64,000 bases of DNA from Dictyobacter formicarum. GTDB taxonomy: Bacteria; Chloroflexota; Ktedonobacteria; Ktedonobacterales; Ktedonobacteraceae. The position numbers and the translations under genes were made by a program. How positions within the stretch are numbered: the stretch's first letter is position 1; every line of letters begins with the position of its first letter. A model generated the notes under the pieces. It had not been told where the DNA came from and searched no databases. It worked only from the letters and a program-made list of their open reading frames with translations. The stretch is from positions 264,675 to 328,674 of the forward strand of contig NZ_BNJJ01000010.1 in the NCBI RefSeq assembly GCF_016587435.1, read 5' to 3'. Positions 26,368 through 36,516 of the stretch are shown here, piece by piece.

Positions 26368-26508
26368 ACCGGGCGCACCCCGACTAATATGAGCTTACAA
26401 ACATTTGAGTAATCTCCGTAGGTTCGAATCCTACCAGCCTTTAAAGCTGTGGCCGAGTGGTCAAAGGCGAATGTCTTTACTATAGCTCTGTTGACTTGTA
26501 CGCCCGGT
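26368..26508 (+). ncRNA. Y RNA-like element 5 with permuted class II tRNA-like domain
   Basis: Closing stem ACCGGGCGCAC (26368-26378) pairs with GTACGCCCGGT (26498-26508; one mismatch). Internal loop CCCGACT / TTGACTT, very close to the Ro-binding strands of Y RNAs. Stem GAGCT/AGCTC. Within: ACATT/AATGT (an anticodon-type stem continuous with AAAC), variable arm GAG-TAAT-CTC, T arm GTAGG TTCGAAT CCTAC (26418-26434), acceptor CAGCCTT, one-base linker, acceptor AAAGCTG (26443-26449; one mismatch), then a class II D arm (GCCGAGTGGTCAAAGGC). It ends 77 bases before the Ro-like gene. Confidence 0.85.
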
Positions 26509-26540
26509 CTTGATCGTGTGGATATATATTGTCTCGATAA

Positions 26541-28058
<1,518 letters not shown>

Positions 28059-28110
28059 AACAGGTGGGGGCGTGGGCACGTGCTCATCTTGAAGAGTTGG
28101 GATAGATGCT

Positions 28111-29127
28111 ATGCCTGATAAACGCAAGCAGCGAGCCACGACGGGCAAGGTAGATGCCCGCGCCCTGATCGCCCGCTTGAGCCAGCAGAGCCAGAGCCTG
28201 CTTGGGAGGGAGCTGATTGCTCCACTGCTGCCCGGCGGGCGCATCCGGACGCGTCTGAATGGCCTGGTGTATGAGTTTCGTGCTCGTGAACGCTTTCCAG
28301 GCTGGGGACGCTTTCGGCCTATCAGCGAGCGCGAGGCACAATTCATCGAGGAGGCCCTACCCTGGGAACGCGGGGCCTACCTTGAGCTTTTTCCCGCGTT
28401 GCGCATGCTGCTGCTCTGGCCCGATAGCGGTGGCCTTTTTCCCGGTACCTGGTGGGCATTGCCCTATAATGAAGGCGACGCCCGCCAGCGCTTTGGCTTG
28501 CCAATGGAACCAATGCCGGTCTTTTTGTGCGATCCCATGGCAGGTGCGGAGCGCTTCGAGCGCGTCATCGTGCGCGTAGATGGAGGCACGCGCTGGTTCG
28601 AAGGACCCGATCTGCGGGCCGACCCCCGGCATGCCGAGTGGCTGCGCGAAGCGGCCACCATGGAGTCCGAAGCGCTGCCAGAGAACCTGTTGCCGGGACT
28701 GGCGGCCTCGGAACGGTTGTCTTTACTACTCTGGCGCATCCATCAACTGGAGCTAGCGGGCAACACTCCAGCAAAAGGATTGCATCCGCCGCAGTATCGC
28801 CAGGAGCAGCGGAACTGGCTGGCCGGCCAGGCGCGTCAGCGGGTATTAGAGGAACAGCTACGCCACGCACTGAGCAAGGCTGACGCAACGCTCCATAGCT
28901 ATAGCGAGGTCAACGCCAGCGATGGCTCAGTGCGTCACCTGGTGGTCGAGTGGAGCGAGCATGGACAGCAGCGACGCTACCGCTCCCTGGTTGATTCACA
29001 GCTCACCGTCGTATCCAGCGGCATTTGTCTGAGCGGGCAGGACCATGACTTCGATCTCACCAGCCTGGTGAACGTGATGGCGGCATCCCCGTCCTGGGCA
29101 GCCTATGATGACGAGGAGGACATGTAA
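28111..29127 (+). CDS. Uncharacterised protein with E2-like GICL motif
   Basis: 338 residues, no membrane segment. The N-terminal two thirds (WWALPYNEGDARQRFGL, PVFLCDPMAG, WFEGPDLRADPRHAEWLREA) is not a family I recognise. Near the C-terminus, VVSSGICLSGQDHDFDLTSL resembles the active-site segment of ubiquitin-conjugating E2 enzymes (G-x-I-C-L), which would make Cys306 catalytic. Only about 30 residues follow it and the full E2 fold cannot be confirmed by eye. Position between a Ro-like gene and an E1-like gene (stop five bases before the next ATG) argues for one operon. Confidence 0.5.
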   Translation: MPDKRKQRATTGKVDARALIARLSQQSQSLLGRELIAPLLPGGRIRTRLNGLVYEFRARERFPGWGRFRPISEREAQFIEEALPWERGAYLELFPALRMLLLWPDSGGLFPGTWWALPYNEGDARQRFGLPMEPMPVFLCDPMAGAERFERVIVRVDGGTRWFEGPDLRADPRHAEWLREAATMESEALPENLLPGLAASERLSLLLWRIHQLELAGNTPAKGLHPPQYRQEQRNWLAGQARQRVLEEQLRHALSKADATLHSYSEVNASDGSVRHLVVEWSEHGQQRRYRSLVDSQLTVVSSGICLSGQDHDFDLTSLVNVMAASPSWAAYDDEEDM

Positions 29128-29131
29128 GAGC

Positions 29132-29782
29132 ATGACACAACAGCCCTTGAATCCTCAAAGCCCTTTTTTTCATGAGGAACGGCACGCGAACCTACAGCCG
29201 TTTGCTGGTCGATTGATTACCATCTGTGGCGCGGGTACGCTGGGTGCCAATGTAGGCGAGATGTTGGCGCGCATGGGTTTCACGCAGCTGCGTGTGATCG
29301 ATAAAGATCGTATCGAGATGCGCAACCTGTCGGGGCAACCTTATAGCCGGGCCGAGGTGGGAGCCCCCAAAGCGCGTGCGCTGGCCAACATGCTCTATCG
29401 AGCGGTCCAGACCAGGGTAGAGCCTCGGGTGGTCGAGCTGAACGCGACAAACGCGCCTGAGTTGCTCAAAGGGAGCGCGCTGGTGGTGGATGCCTTTGAT
29501 AACGCACAGGCCAGGGAGGCGGTCAGCCAGACCACGAGGGCCGCTTCTCTGCCCTGTCTGCATATTGGCTTCAGCGGTGATGGATTATATGGCAGCGGCA
29601 TCTGGGAGCCGCACTACCAGGTCCCGCAAGAGGTGCCCGGTGATCCCTGCGACTATCCCCTGACGCGTCCGCTGGCCCTGATGTTGAGCGCCCTGGCCGC
29701 GCGGGCCATCACCGACTTCTTTCGCCTCGACCGGCGGCATGATTTCGAATTGACATGGAACGATTTGAACATCCATTATTGA
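29132..29782 (+). CDS. ThiF/E1-like adenylyltransferase
   Basis: 216 residues from ATG 29132 (GAGGAGGA at 29113-29120). The Rossmann nucleotide site ICGAGTLGANVGEML, VIDKDRIEMRNLSGQPY with the Asp/Arg/Asn-Gln set, GAPKARAL, and VVDAFDNAQAREAV are the ThiF/MoeB/E1 adenylation signatures. A cysteine in GDPCDYPL could be the thioester site; the zinc-binding CxxC pairs of MoeB are absent. It would adenylate the C-terminal glycine of a ubiquitin-like protein, and the 72-residue protein ending YG upstream is the obvious candidate. It ends the operon. Confidence 0.85.
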   Translation: MTQQPLNPQSPFFHEERHANLQPFAGRLITICGAGTLGANVGEMLARMGFTQLRVIDKDRIEMRNLSGQPYSRAEVGAPKARALANMLYRAVQTRVEPRVVELNATNAPELLKGSALVVDAFDNAQAREAVSQTTRAASLPCLHIGFSGDGLYGSGIWEPHYQVPQEVPGDPCDYPLTRPLALMLSALAARAITDFFRLDRRHDFELTWNDLNIHY

Positions 29783-29813
29783 TGCCGATTTTTTCGTGCG
29801 TGGAGGGAGAAAT

Positions 29814-29995
29814 CGGACGCAAGGTCCGAACATATGGGGGATGGTGATCGTGTGGCGAGAGAAAAATCGGACGCAAGGTCCGAATGTATGGGGATGGTGA
29901 TCGTGTGGCGAGAGAAAAATCGGACGCAAGGTCCGAATGTATGGGGATGGTAATCGTGTGGCGAGAGAAAAATCGGACGCAAGGTCCGAACCTAT
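29814..29995 (+). repeat. Tandem array of four family-A hairpins
   Basis: Copies at 29814, 29868, 29921 and 29974 (period 53-54), all with stem CGGAC/GTCCG and loop GCAAG. Tails read AACATATG, AATGTATG twice and AACCTATG. The spacer (ggtgatcgtgtggcgagaga) is repeated too. It lies between the E1-like and MOSC genes; only the MOSC start region follows in the gap. Confidence 0.85.
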
Positions 29996-30083
29996 GGTTA
30001 CATGAAGGCCGGGTGTGGCGGTTGATTTGTTGTGTTTTTTGTCGTTAAATGTGAGGTGATCATGGGAAATAGGAGGTTTCGGT

Positions 30084-30635
30084 ATGGTTATTTCTGATGG
30101 TGTGGTGAAGACGGTGAGTTGTAGCGGCGAGCATTCTTTTAGTAAGCCGAATCAGGAGCGGATTCGGTTGTTGAAGGGATTGGGGGTTGAGGGGGATGCG
30201 CACATGGGGGAGACGGTGAAGCATCGGTCGCGGGTGGCGGTTGATCCGTCGCAGCCTAATTTGCGGCAGGTGCATTTGATCCATGCGGAGCTGCATGAGG
30301 AGTTGCAGGCGGCTGGCTTTGAGGTGTCGGCGGGGCAGATGGGTGAGAATGTGACCACGCAGGGCATCGATTTGCTGGGTCTGCCGACGGGGACGCGCTT
30401 ACATCTAGGCGATGCGGCGGTGGTTGAGGTGACGGGCCTGCGCAATCCTTGTGGGCAGTTGAACGGGTTGCAGCCCGGACTGATGGCTGCAGTCCTGGGA
30501 CGCGATGAGCAGGGGAACCTGATACGCAAGGCGGGCATCATGGGCATTGTGCTGGCTGCTGGCGAGGTGCGGCCCGGAGATCCTATTCGCGTTGAATTAC
30601 CTCCCGAGCCGCATCGGCCATTGGAGCGTGTTTAG
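30084..30635 (+). CDS. MOSC-domain protein
   Basis: 183 residues from ATG 30084 (AGGAGGTTTCGGT). MOSC features: GVEGDAHMG, VHLIHAELHEEL, AGQMGENVTTQGIDL, LHLGDAAVVEVTGLRNPCGQL with the conserved cysteine. MOSC proteins handle a molybdenum cofactor sulfur or act in metal-sulfur chemistry. A family-A hairpin begins six bases after the stop. Confidence 0.93.
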   Translation: MVISDGVVKTVSCSGEHSFSKPNQERIRLLKGLGVEGDAHMGETVKHRSRVAVDPSQPNLRQVHLIHAELHEELQAAGFEVSAGQMGENVTTQGIDLLGLPTGTRLHLGDAAVVEVTGLRNPCGQLNGLQPGLMAAVLGRDEQGNLIRKAGIMGIVLAAGEVRPGDPIRVELPPEPHRPLERV

Positions 30636-30640
30636 TGAAT

Positions 30641-30716
30641 CGGGCGCGAGGCCCGGGCCTATTAAATCGGAGGCGAGGAGGAGATCATGCCCCCAGCATG
30701 CTCGTCCGAACCTATG
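30641..30716 (+). repeat. Two family-A copies, one expanded
   Basis: 30641-30655 is CGGGCGCGAGGCCCG with tail GGCCTATT. From 30668 a second copy keeps CGGA...TCCG and tail AACCTATG, but its centre is enlarged to 37 bases. The tail overlaps the PhyH stop codon on the other strand. Confidence 0.65.
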
Positions 30717-31731
30717 AGGGGTGGGCGGTGAGGGTCATGAGGTTGTTATCCATATCGCCCATCATAGACATGGGGGCGCTTTGGCGTTTGGGTCGGGATG
30801 CGGGTGGTTGGTTAGCGGCGCAGGGTGTCCCGAATTTTGGCTGGGCATAGGGAAGGTGGGTCGTGCCACGTCCCAGGATATGCAGGTAGTTAGCCGATTC
30901 ACCTTCGTAGGGAGCGCCGGAGTTCCAGGGCACGAAGGAGCGCGCATTGCAGTAGTGACCGACAAAGGCTCGGCGCGAGCGATCCTGGCTGCGATTGGCA
31001 TGGGAGCGATGCAGGATATGGCCACCAAAGAAGACTACATCACCAGGGTTGACCTCGGCCTTGACCTCTTTACCTGTGTATTTGCGGGCCACGCGCGTCA
31101 AACCATTGACATTCTCATCGGTATGGCTAGCATTGTAGATCGGCTCAATATCGCTCAACTCGCGCTGCCCATTCTCCGACTGGCCATCTGAATCCGGGTA
31201 GACCGGCTCATGTTGTGAACCGACCGTTATCCACAAACAGCCATTCTCCTCATCGGCGCGATCCAGGGCCAGCCAGGCGCCGCACAGCGTATCGGGAAAG
31301 GTTGGGATATAGTAGGAATCCTGGTGATAGCCCTGTCCTGGTTGTCCAGGCTGCTTAAAAAAAAGCATCGACTGCAATGCCAGCACATCGGGTCCAATCA
31401 ACGCCTCCAGCACATCGAGGACGCGTGGATGGAGTAGGAAACGCTCGTGAATGGGGAGCACGCGATGCAGCATATGGACGCGCAGATAGTAAGAGATCTT
31501 CCTGTCAGGGTCCCAGTCGGAGGGCGGAGGCGTCACACCGGGAAAATGTTCCTCCCCGGCCAGAATGCGATCCATATGCGCATTCATTTCCTGCACATCT
31601 TCTGGTGGCACCAGATTGCACACAACCAGGAAACCCTGCTCGCGAAACTTCACATAATCTTGCACACTGATTGGATAATGTTCATAGTGCCTGACTGGTT
31701 GGGTTGAATTGGTCTGTGAAATGGTCGTCAT
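30712..31731 (-). CDS. Phytanoyl-CoA dioxygenase (PhyH) family protein
   Basis: 339 residues from ATG 31731 (AAAGGAGCTTTCCA). Fe(II)/2-oxoglutarate ligands: HxD in YHQDSYYIP and the distal His in GHILHRSHANRS, with the 2-oxoglutarate Arg nearby (SRRAFVGHY). It hydroxylates a small molecule. An AraC regulator is divergently placed 186 bases away and may control it. Confidence 0.92.
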   Translation of the reverse strand: MTTISQTNSTQPVRHYEHYPISVQDYVKFREQGFLVVCNLVPPEDVQEMNAHMDRILAGEEHFPGVTPPPSDWDPDRKISYYLRVHMLHRVLPIHERFLLHPRVLDVLEALIGPDVLALQSMLFFKQPGQPGQGYHQDSYYIPTFPDTLCGAWLALDRADEENGCLWITVGSQHEPVYPDSDGQSENGQRELSDIEPIYNASHTDENVNGLTRVARKYTGKEVKAEVNPGDVVFFGGHILHRSHANRSQDRSRRAFVGHYCNARSFVPWNSGAPYEGESANYLHILGRGTTHLPYAQPKFGTPCAANQPPASRPKRQSAPMSMMGDMDNNLMTLTAHPS

Positions 31732-31917
31732 TGGAAAGCTCCTTTGCTACAATATAGTCTCATGCACATTCTGATCCGGATAGGCAAATAGCTTGTGCAA
31801 GTGATATGTATAGAGCATAAAAGGAAAAAGCCAAAAGAGCGATAACTGAAATGCATCTAAATGTGTCTAAAATTAACTCGATATTTATGAGAGCATGTTA
31901 CGCGGAAGAGGCAGGCA

Positions 31918-32754
31918 ATGATGCAGCAACTAGAACAGGAAAAATCCTATTGGTCCGATGAAGTGATGGTGGGAGAGGTCGTCTATCCGCCTGGAAGCAC
32001 GTTGGGACCACGTATCCAGCCCACACTCCAGTTTGTTTATGTGCATGCCGGACACATCACGATCCGTATTGATGAGCAGACGCATACGATACCCGCCAAT
32101 AGTGCGTTCGTGTTATATCCGGGTCATCGCGAATATTTTGTCTTTGCTGAAGACTGCGAAACTATTCATAGCTGGATACATATCTCGCTGGCCCTGGTCG
32201 AGGACGACATGATCCGGCGTCTCCAGCAGCTGGCGTGGCCGCTGCCGCTCTCACCGGCCATGCAGCAACTGATGCACGACGCCCTGGCATTGCGCGCCAG
32301 CGCTTTTCCGACCGTGAAAGAGATGCTGCGGGCGCTGGCGATGCAGATGTGCTGGCGCTATATCGGCGAGGGCGAGCAACTGGGTCTGCGACACGACGCA
32401 GTCCTAGCGCACAGCGCCGTAGGGAAGGCCCAGCAATTCATCTACGACCACCTGAGCGAGCAACTGACCCTGACCACGATTGCTGAAGCCGTAGCGATCA
32501 GCCCCGCCCACCTGATTCGCTTATTTCAGCACCACCTGCACACCACACCCATGGCTTACGTATGGGAACAACGCATCACCATGGGGATCAAGCTGCTCGA
32601 ACAGACCGGCCTCTCGGTGGGCATGATCGCCGAGCAATGTGGGTTTCAATCGCGCTACCACTTCTCGCGCCGCATTCGCCAGGCCATCGGCTACACACCC
32701 CTGGAGGTGCGCCACCGCTCCTGGCAGTTTGATCCATCGGCCCAAACAGAATAG
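31918..32754 (+). CDS. AraC-family regulator with cupin sensor
   Basis: 278 residues. The N-terminal cupin-like sensor (VYVHAGHITIRIDEQTHTIP) is followed by two HTH motifs (TTIAEAVAISPAHLIRLF and VGMIAEQCGFQSRYHFSRRI). Divergent from the PhyH gene, whose promoter it probably controls. Its stop is two bases from the convergent membrane-protein gene. Confidence 0.92.
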   Translation: MMQQLEQEKSYWSDEVMVGEVVYPPGSTLGPRIQPTLQFVYVHAGHITIRIDEQTHTIPANSAFVLYPGHREYFVFAEDCETIHSWIHISLALVEDDMIRRLQQLAWPLPLSPAMQQLMHDALALRASAFPTVKEMLRALAMQMCWRYIGEGEQLGLRHDAVLAHSAVGKAQQFIYDHLSEQLTLTTIAEAVAISPAHLIRLFQHHLHTTPMAYVWEQRITMGIKLLEQTGLSVGMIAEQCGFQSRYHFSRRIRQAIGYTPLEVRHRSWQFDPSAQTE

Positions 32755-32756
32755 CT

Positions 32757-33407
32757 CTACCTGGTGAAATAAGGTGTTTGTCGGGGTGCAATATTTTTTC
32801 CGAGCAGGCCGCCGAGCGCCCCAATACCAGTTCCCAGACCGATGTGTAGCAGAATGAGTACAACAGCAAAGTTGATGCCGGCGCTGGTGAGATAGCTTGC
32901 TATTAAAGCACTTCGGCCTGCGAATATGGACATCGTATAGACCAGGCTGATGCCTGTAAGCAGGCAAGAGACCACGCTGTAGCAGAGGTTGGCCCAGAGA
33001 CAGGCAAAGACAGCGGGGCTTATTTTCCGTGTCTGCCGAGCAGCAAACAGACCTGCCAGGAAGTAGATAATCCAGTCAAGAAACGTGAAAAATGCGGTCA
33101 GCAGAAAGGAGTAGATGGCAATGGTGCTAACAGGTAGATGGTAGGTCGCTCTTATCTGTGGGATGGCTTGATTGAATAACAGAGTGAAGACATAGCCAAT
33201 GATGAGGCGGGCGACAAGGATGGCGCCAAAGATGAGCCCGTATTTTAAGGCAATCTTCCCGGTGGATGGCGACTGTGTCGGCAAAGGTGAGTAGCCTGGA
33301 TAGCCGTGTTGCTCTTGATAGAACGGCGCCGCAGGCTGTGGTTGTTGTGGCTGTGCTGGCAATGGCGTTGACCGTTCTGGTGGTGTTGGTGTTGAATTCT
33401 GCAGCAT
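32757..33407 (-). CDS. Proline-rich N-terminus, four-helix membrane protein
   Basis: 216 residues. Residues 1-48 are Pro/Gln/Ser rich and likely cytoplasmic. About four hydrophobic segments follow (around 52-75, 95-118, 130-155, 180-205). I do not recognise a family. It stands alone, convergent with the AraC gene. Confidence 0.65.
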   Translation of the reverse strand: MLQNSTPTPPERSTPLPAQPQQPQPAAPFYQEQHGYPGYSPLPTQSPSTGKIALKYGLIFGAILVARLIIGYVFTLLFNQAIPQIRATYHLPVSTIAIYSFLLTAFFTFLDWIIYFLAGLFAARQTRKISPAVFACLWANLCYSVVSCLLTGISLVYTMSIFAGRSALIASYLTSAGINFAVVLILLHIGLGTGIGALGGLLGKNIAPRQTPYFTR

Positions 33408-33592
33408 AAAATATATTATGTCTCCTTATGGATGTTTGAATATATTGATATTTTTTATTATATAATATCTTTTGGTAACTAATAGTGAGATATTTCACCT
33501 TTTGGAAACAAACAATGAAGTGTTTCACATTGCCTGTTGTATAAAATGGGGCATTGTGTATGCCGAGAGGGTGGTATGTACGAGGGTCGCAG

Positions 33593-34213
33593 TTATTTTG
33601 GTGGCGTTGACGTGGGAGGGGTGAGGAGGGCGCGAGTAGCGGTCAGGAATTGGTCGAGGGTAGTGTGGGGATTGCCGAGGAGGTTCTGAAGGGTGTAGCC
33701 TTGAATGAGGCTGAGGATGAGAGTGACCAGGGTTTCGGGGGTGACGCCGGGGAAGCGGGCTGGTTCGGCCTTGATCAGGTCGCGGGCAGCGGGTAGAAAC
33801 ATCTGGCGTGAGCGTTCGATGCCTGTCAGCATGCGCTGGCGTATTTCAGGCTCACGGGTGCTCAGGGTCCAGTAATCGAAGAGCAGTTCTAGTTTGGCGA
33901 GGGATTTCTGGTTGCGCTCGACATAAGCATCGCGCACATCCTGTTCGATCAGTCCAAGCAGGCGTTCGCGGGGAGAGTGGGTGGTCGGGGCCTCCCAGGT
34001 TTCGAACAGATCGTTCAGCAGCCAATCGAGGAGAGCGACCAGCAGAGCTTCTTTCGATTTAAAATGGAAGAAAACCAGGCCGGTGCTCAGATGTGCCTCG
34101 GCCGCTACCTGGCGGATAGTCAGGTGCTCAAGCCGCTCGCGCAGCGCAACTTTAAAGGCCGCCTGTAAAATTTGCTCGCGCCGCTGAACCTCAGTTTCTT
34201 TTTTGCCAGGCAT
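33593..34213 (-). CDS. TetR/AcrR-family regulator
   Basis: 206 residues. HTH: REQILQAAFKVALRERLEHL, then LSTGLVFFHFKSKEALLVAL. The C-terminal part ends in a Thr/Pro tail. No clear target beside it; the tag gene is divergent 147 bases away. Confidence 0.9.
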   Translation of the reverse strand: MPGKKETEVQRREQILQAAFKVALRERLEHLTIRQVAAEAHLSTGLVFFHFKSKEALLVALLDWLLNDLFETWEAPTTHSPRERLLGLIEQDVRDAYVERNQKSLAKLELLFDYWTLSTREPEIRQRMLTGIERSRQMFLPAARDLIKAEPARFPGVTPETLVTLILSLIQGYTLQNLLGNPHTTLDQFLTATRALLTPPTSTPPK

Positions 34214-34360
34214 GTTGTTTTCTTCCTTTCTTTCGCGCGCATGCTTGTGCTGATACTGTGAAATCGTTATACTTCAACCATACCAGAGCCAGGAATGGTC
34301 TATCTTCGATGGAGCAATGATCCGTGAACTCTAAAACCGGCTAAGCTAGAAGGAAATACG

Positions 34361-34945
34361 ATGACTACAGAGCACATACAATCCACGAATGAGGCGAGAA
34401 TAAGATGTCAATGGGCGATGTCGCATGAACTATTTTTTTCGTACCACGATGAGGAGTGGGGCGTCCCGGTCCATGATGATCGTCTGCTGTTTGAAATGCT
34501 CAATCTTGAAGGAGCACAGGCCGGTTTGAGCTGGCTCACCATTCTCAAGAAGCGCGAGAATTATCGCGCGGCGTTTGATAACTTCGATGCCCGGAAAATC
34601 GCGAAGTATGACGCGGCCAAAAAGGAGTCCCTGCTCCAGAACGAAGGCATTGTGCGCAATCGGCTGAAAGTCAATGCAGTGGTTGAAAACGCGAAGGCCG
34701 TGCTTGAGGTGCAGCGTGAGTTTGGCAGCTTTGATCGCTACATCTGGCAGTTTGTGGATGGTGAGCCTTTGCGTGCTAGCGATAGGCAGCACGCGGTGGC
34801 CGTCAGTGAGCGCATGAGCAAGGATTTGAAGAAGCGCGGCTTTCGCTTTGTGGGCGCCACGATCTGCTACGCCTTTATGCAGGCGGTAGGCATGGTGAAT
34901 GACCATACCGCTGACTGTTTTCGGGCCGCCATGCTGGCACAGTAA
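34361..34945 (+). CDS. tag: DNA-3-methyladenine glycosylase I
   Basis: 194 residues, the usual length for Tag. Family markers: RCQWAMSHELFFSYHDEEWG, LFEMLNLEGAQAGLSWLTIL, and the C-terminal zinc ligands in GMVNDHTADCF. It removes 3-methyladenine from alkylated DNA in base-excision repair. A strong terminator follows. Confidence 0.95.
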   Translation: MTTEHIQSTNEARIRCQWAMSHELFFSYHDEEWGVPVHDDRLLFEMLNLEGAQAGLSWLTILKKRENYRAAFDNFDARKIAKYDAAKKESLLQNEGIVRNRLKVNAVVENAKAVLEVQREFGSFDRYIWQFVDGEPLRASDRQHAVAVSERMSKDLKKRGFRFVGATICYAFMQAVGMVNDHTADCFRAAMLAQ

Positions 34946-34973
34946 AGTCGTGAAGCTCACTTCTGCGGGACAT

Positions 34974-35026
34974 AAGAAACCAGGCCCGCCAGACTCCATT
35001 GTAGAGTCTGGCGGGCCTGGTTTCTT
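34974..35026 (+). terminator. Intrinsic terminator after tag
   Basis: 23-bp perfect stem (34974-34996, 35004-35026), 7-base loop, ending in TTTCTTGATTCTT. Confidence 0.9.
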
Positions 35027-35099
35027 GATTCTTGGTAAGAACCATGCGCCAAAGGCGCACCACCCAGAATGAAAGTCATCTATTCTGATGACTTTCAGA

Positions 35100-35220
35100 A
35101 GAAATTAACTGAAGGGTAGACCGATTTTGCACCGAAGGGTGAGAATTTGCTCTGAATCATGGGAATTCACGCTTCGATGATCTGGCGATCCTGGTCATTC
35201 CAGTCATGTATCTCAGTCAT
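35100..35220 (-). pseudogene. Remnant of a deazaflavin-dependent nitroreductase-like gene
   Basis: ATG 35220 follows AGAGGAG and reads MTEIHDWNDQDRQIIEA before a stop at 35167. In another frame FRANSHPSV follows. The family typically begins M-x-DWNRQIIEEFRAN. The remainder is absent. A decayed N-terminal stub of an F420-dependent enzyme is the best reading; it is short. Confidence 0.5.
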
Positions 35221-35283
35221 GGAATTCTCCTCTTGTCGCTACCATTTCTTTTACAGGGGTAAGCAGAGAGGTTGAACGAGACA

Positions 35284-36195
35284 TCACTTCTTGTTGTCGA
35301 AGAAGTGCCCTTCTTCGAGATCCTGGATCAGCGTGGGGTGTACTGGCTGCCACCCCAGCAGCTCGCGGGTCAGCGCGTTCGACGTCGGGTTGTCTATTGA
35401 GGAGGCGGGTCCGATCCAGCTAAAGTGCTTGCCCGCGTCCTCAGGAGAGATGGAGACCACCGGGAGATCGAGATGCCGACCGATCACCTCGGCGATGGTG
35501 CGGGTCGGCACGCCCTCTTCCGCGACTCCGTGCAGCACCGATCCCGCCGGGGCCTTCTCCAGCGCCAGACGGAACAGGCGAGCGGCATCGAGCTGGTGCA
35601 CAGCGGGCCAGCGGTTAGAACCATCGCCGACGTAGCCGGAGACGCCCTTCTCACGGGCGATAGAGACCAGGACCTCCGTGAAGCCGCCTCTTCTTTTGTC
35701 GTGAACCGAGGGAGACAGTCGCACGATCGATGAGCGCACGCCGCGCCGGGAGAGAGCGAGCGCCGCGTTCTCCGATACGACCCGGGGCGCGACCAACCCG
35801 GCGTCGGCCACGTCCTTTTCCGTCCCGAGACGCCCCTGCGGGAGAAAGAATGTGAGCATCAATGTTCCCGAGGTGATCACGAACGGCTTGCCGGAGCCTT
35901 CGAGCGCTGCTCCGATTGCCTGGACGGCGTGCAGATCCGTGCGCGCAGCGCCCTCGTAGTCCGAGAAGTCGTGGATAAACGCGAGGTGGATGACGCCGTC
36001 AGATGCAGCCGCTGCGCTGCGCAGGCTGTCAAGATCATCAAGGGAACCACGATGCACCTGTGCGCCGGCGGCGGCAAGCGAGGCAGCGGCTGCATCTGAG
36101 CGCGCCAGGCCGAGGACCTGATGGCCCGCCTCGATCAGTTCGCGGACGACGGCGGAGCCGATAAAACCGGTCGCGCCGGTAACAAAAACTCTCAT
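35284..36195 (-). CDS. NAD-dependent epimerase/dehydratase (extended SDR)
   Basis: 303 residues from ATG 36195 (GGAGGATTTTCCT). Rossmann motif FVTGATGFIGSAVVRELIEAGH; HLAFIHDFSDYEG follows. The canonical YxxxK is not evident, as in atypical NmrA-like SDRs. Codon use is GC-rich. Divergent from an MmyB-type regulator, which may control it. Confidence 0.88.
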   Translation of the reverse strand: MRVFVTGATGFIGSAVVRELIEAGHQVLGLARSDAAAASLAAAGAQVHRGSLDDLDSLRSAAAASDGVIHLAFIHDFSDYEGAARTDLHAVQAIGAALEGSGKPFVITSGTLMLTFFLPQGRLGTEKDVADAGLVAPRVVSENAALALSRRGVRSSIVRLSPSVHDKRRGGFTEVLVSIAREKGVSGYVGDGSNRWPAVHQLDAARLFRLALEKAPAGSVLHGVAEEGVPTRTIAEVIGRHLDLPVVSISPEDAGKHFSWIGPASSIDNPTSNALTRELLGWQPVHPTLIQDLEEGHFFDNKK

Positions 36196-36516
36196 AGGAA
36201 AATCCTCCATTAAGAAACGTAAGGGTTAGGGTTTCGGTCGTGTAGCCACACACACATCAAGTCAGGTGATACAGCATGATTGATTGTGTCGTCACACATG
36301 CGTGTGCCGGTTCGGCAAGCAATGCAGCCAGCATCTCTCCCGACGACAAGCGTTCCTTGACCGAATATGTATCAATACCATGCCCTTGTCTTCGAGCGTT
36401 GTTTTCGACATGTCGAAAGTGTATACTGAAAGGGATACTAGAACAAGATGAGCATTTATCATAGGAGTGAGACTCCTACATTCCCGCTATCTACGAGATA
36501 AAGGAGAGAGGAAACG
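36196..36516. promoter_or_regulatory. Divergent intergenic region
   Basis: 321 bases between the epimerase and the MmyB-type regulator. It contains the short palindrome CGACATGTCG at 36407-36416, a possible operator. No gene is seen. Confidence 0.4.

Noticed and set aside
25999..26508. Ordinary tRNA genes for Lys and Leu/Ser, or group I intron-containing tRNAs
   Set aside because: The 3' parts precede the 5' parts and both are enclosed by a covarying outer stem shared with elements that have no tRNA. The enclosing sequence is far too short for a group I intron.
25999..26508. Archaeal-type bulge-helix-bulge permuted tRNAs
   Set aside because: The internal loops do not form the 3-base-bulge, 4-bp helix, 3-base-bulge motif, and the host looks bacterial. 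The Y RNA reading explains the loops and the neighbouring Ro-like gene better.
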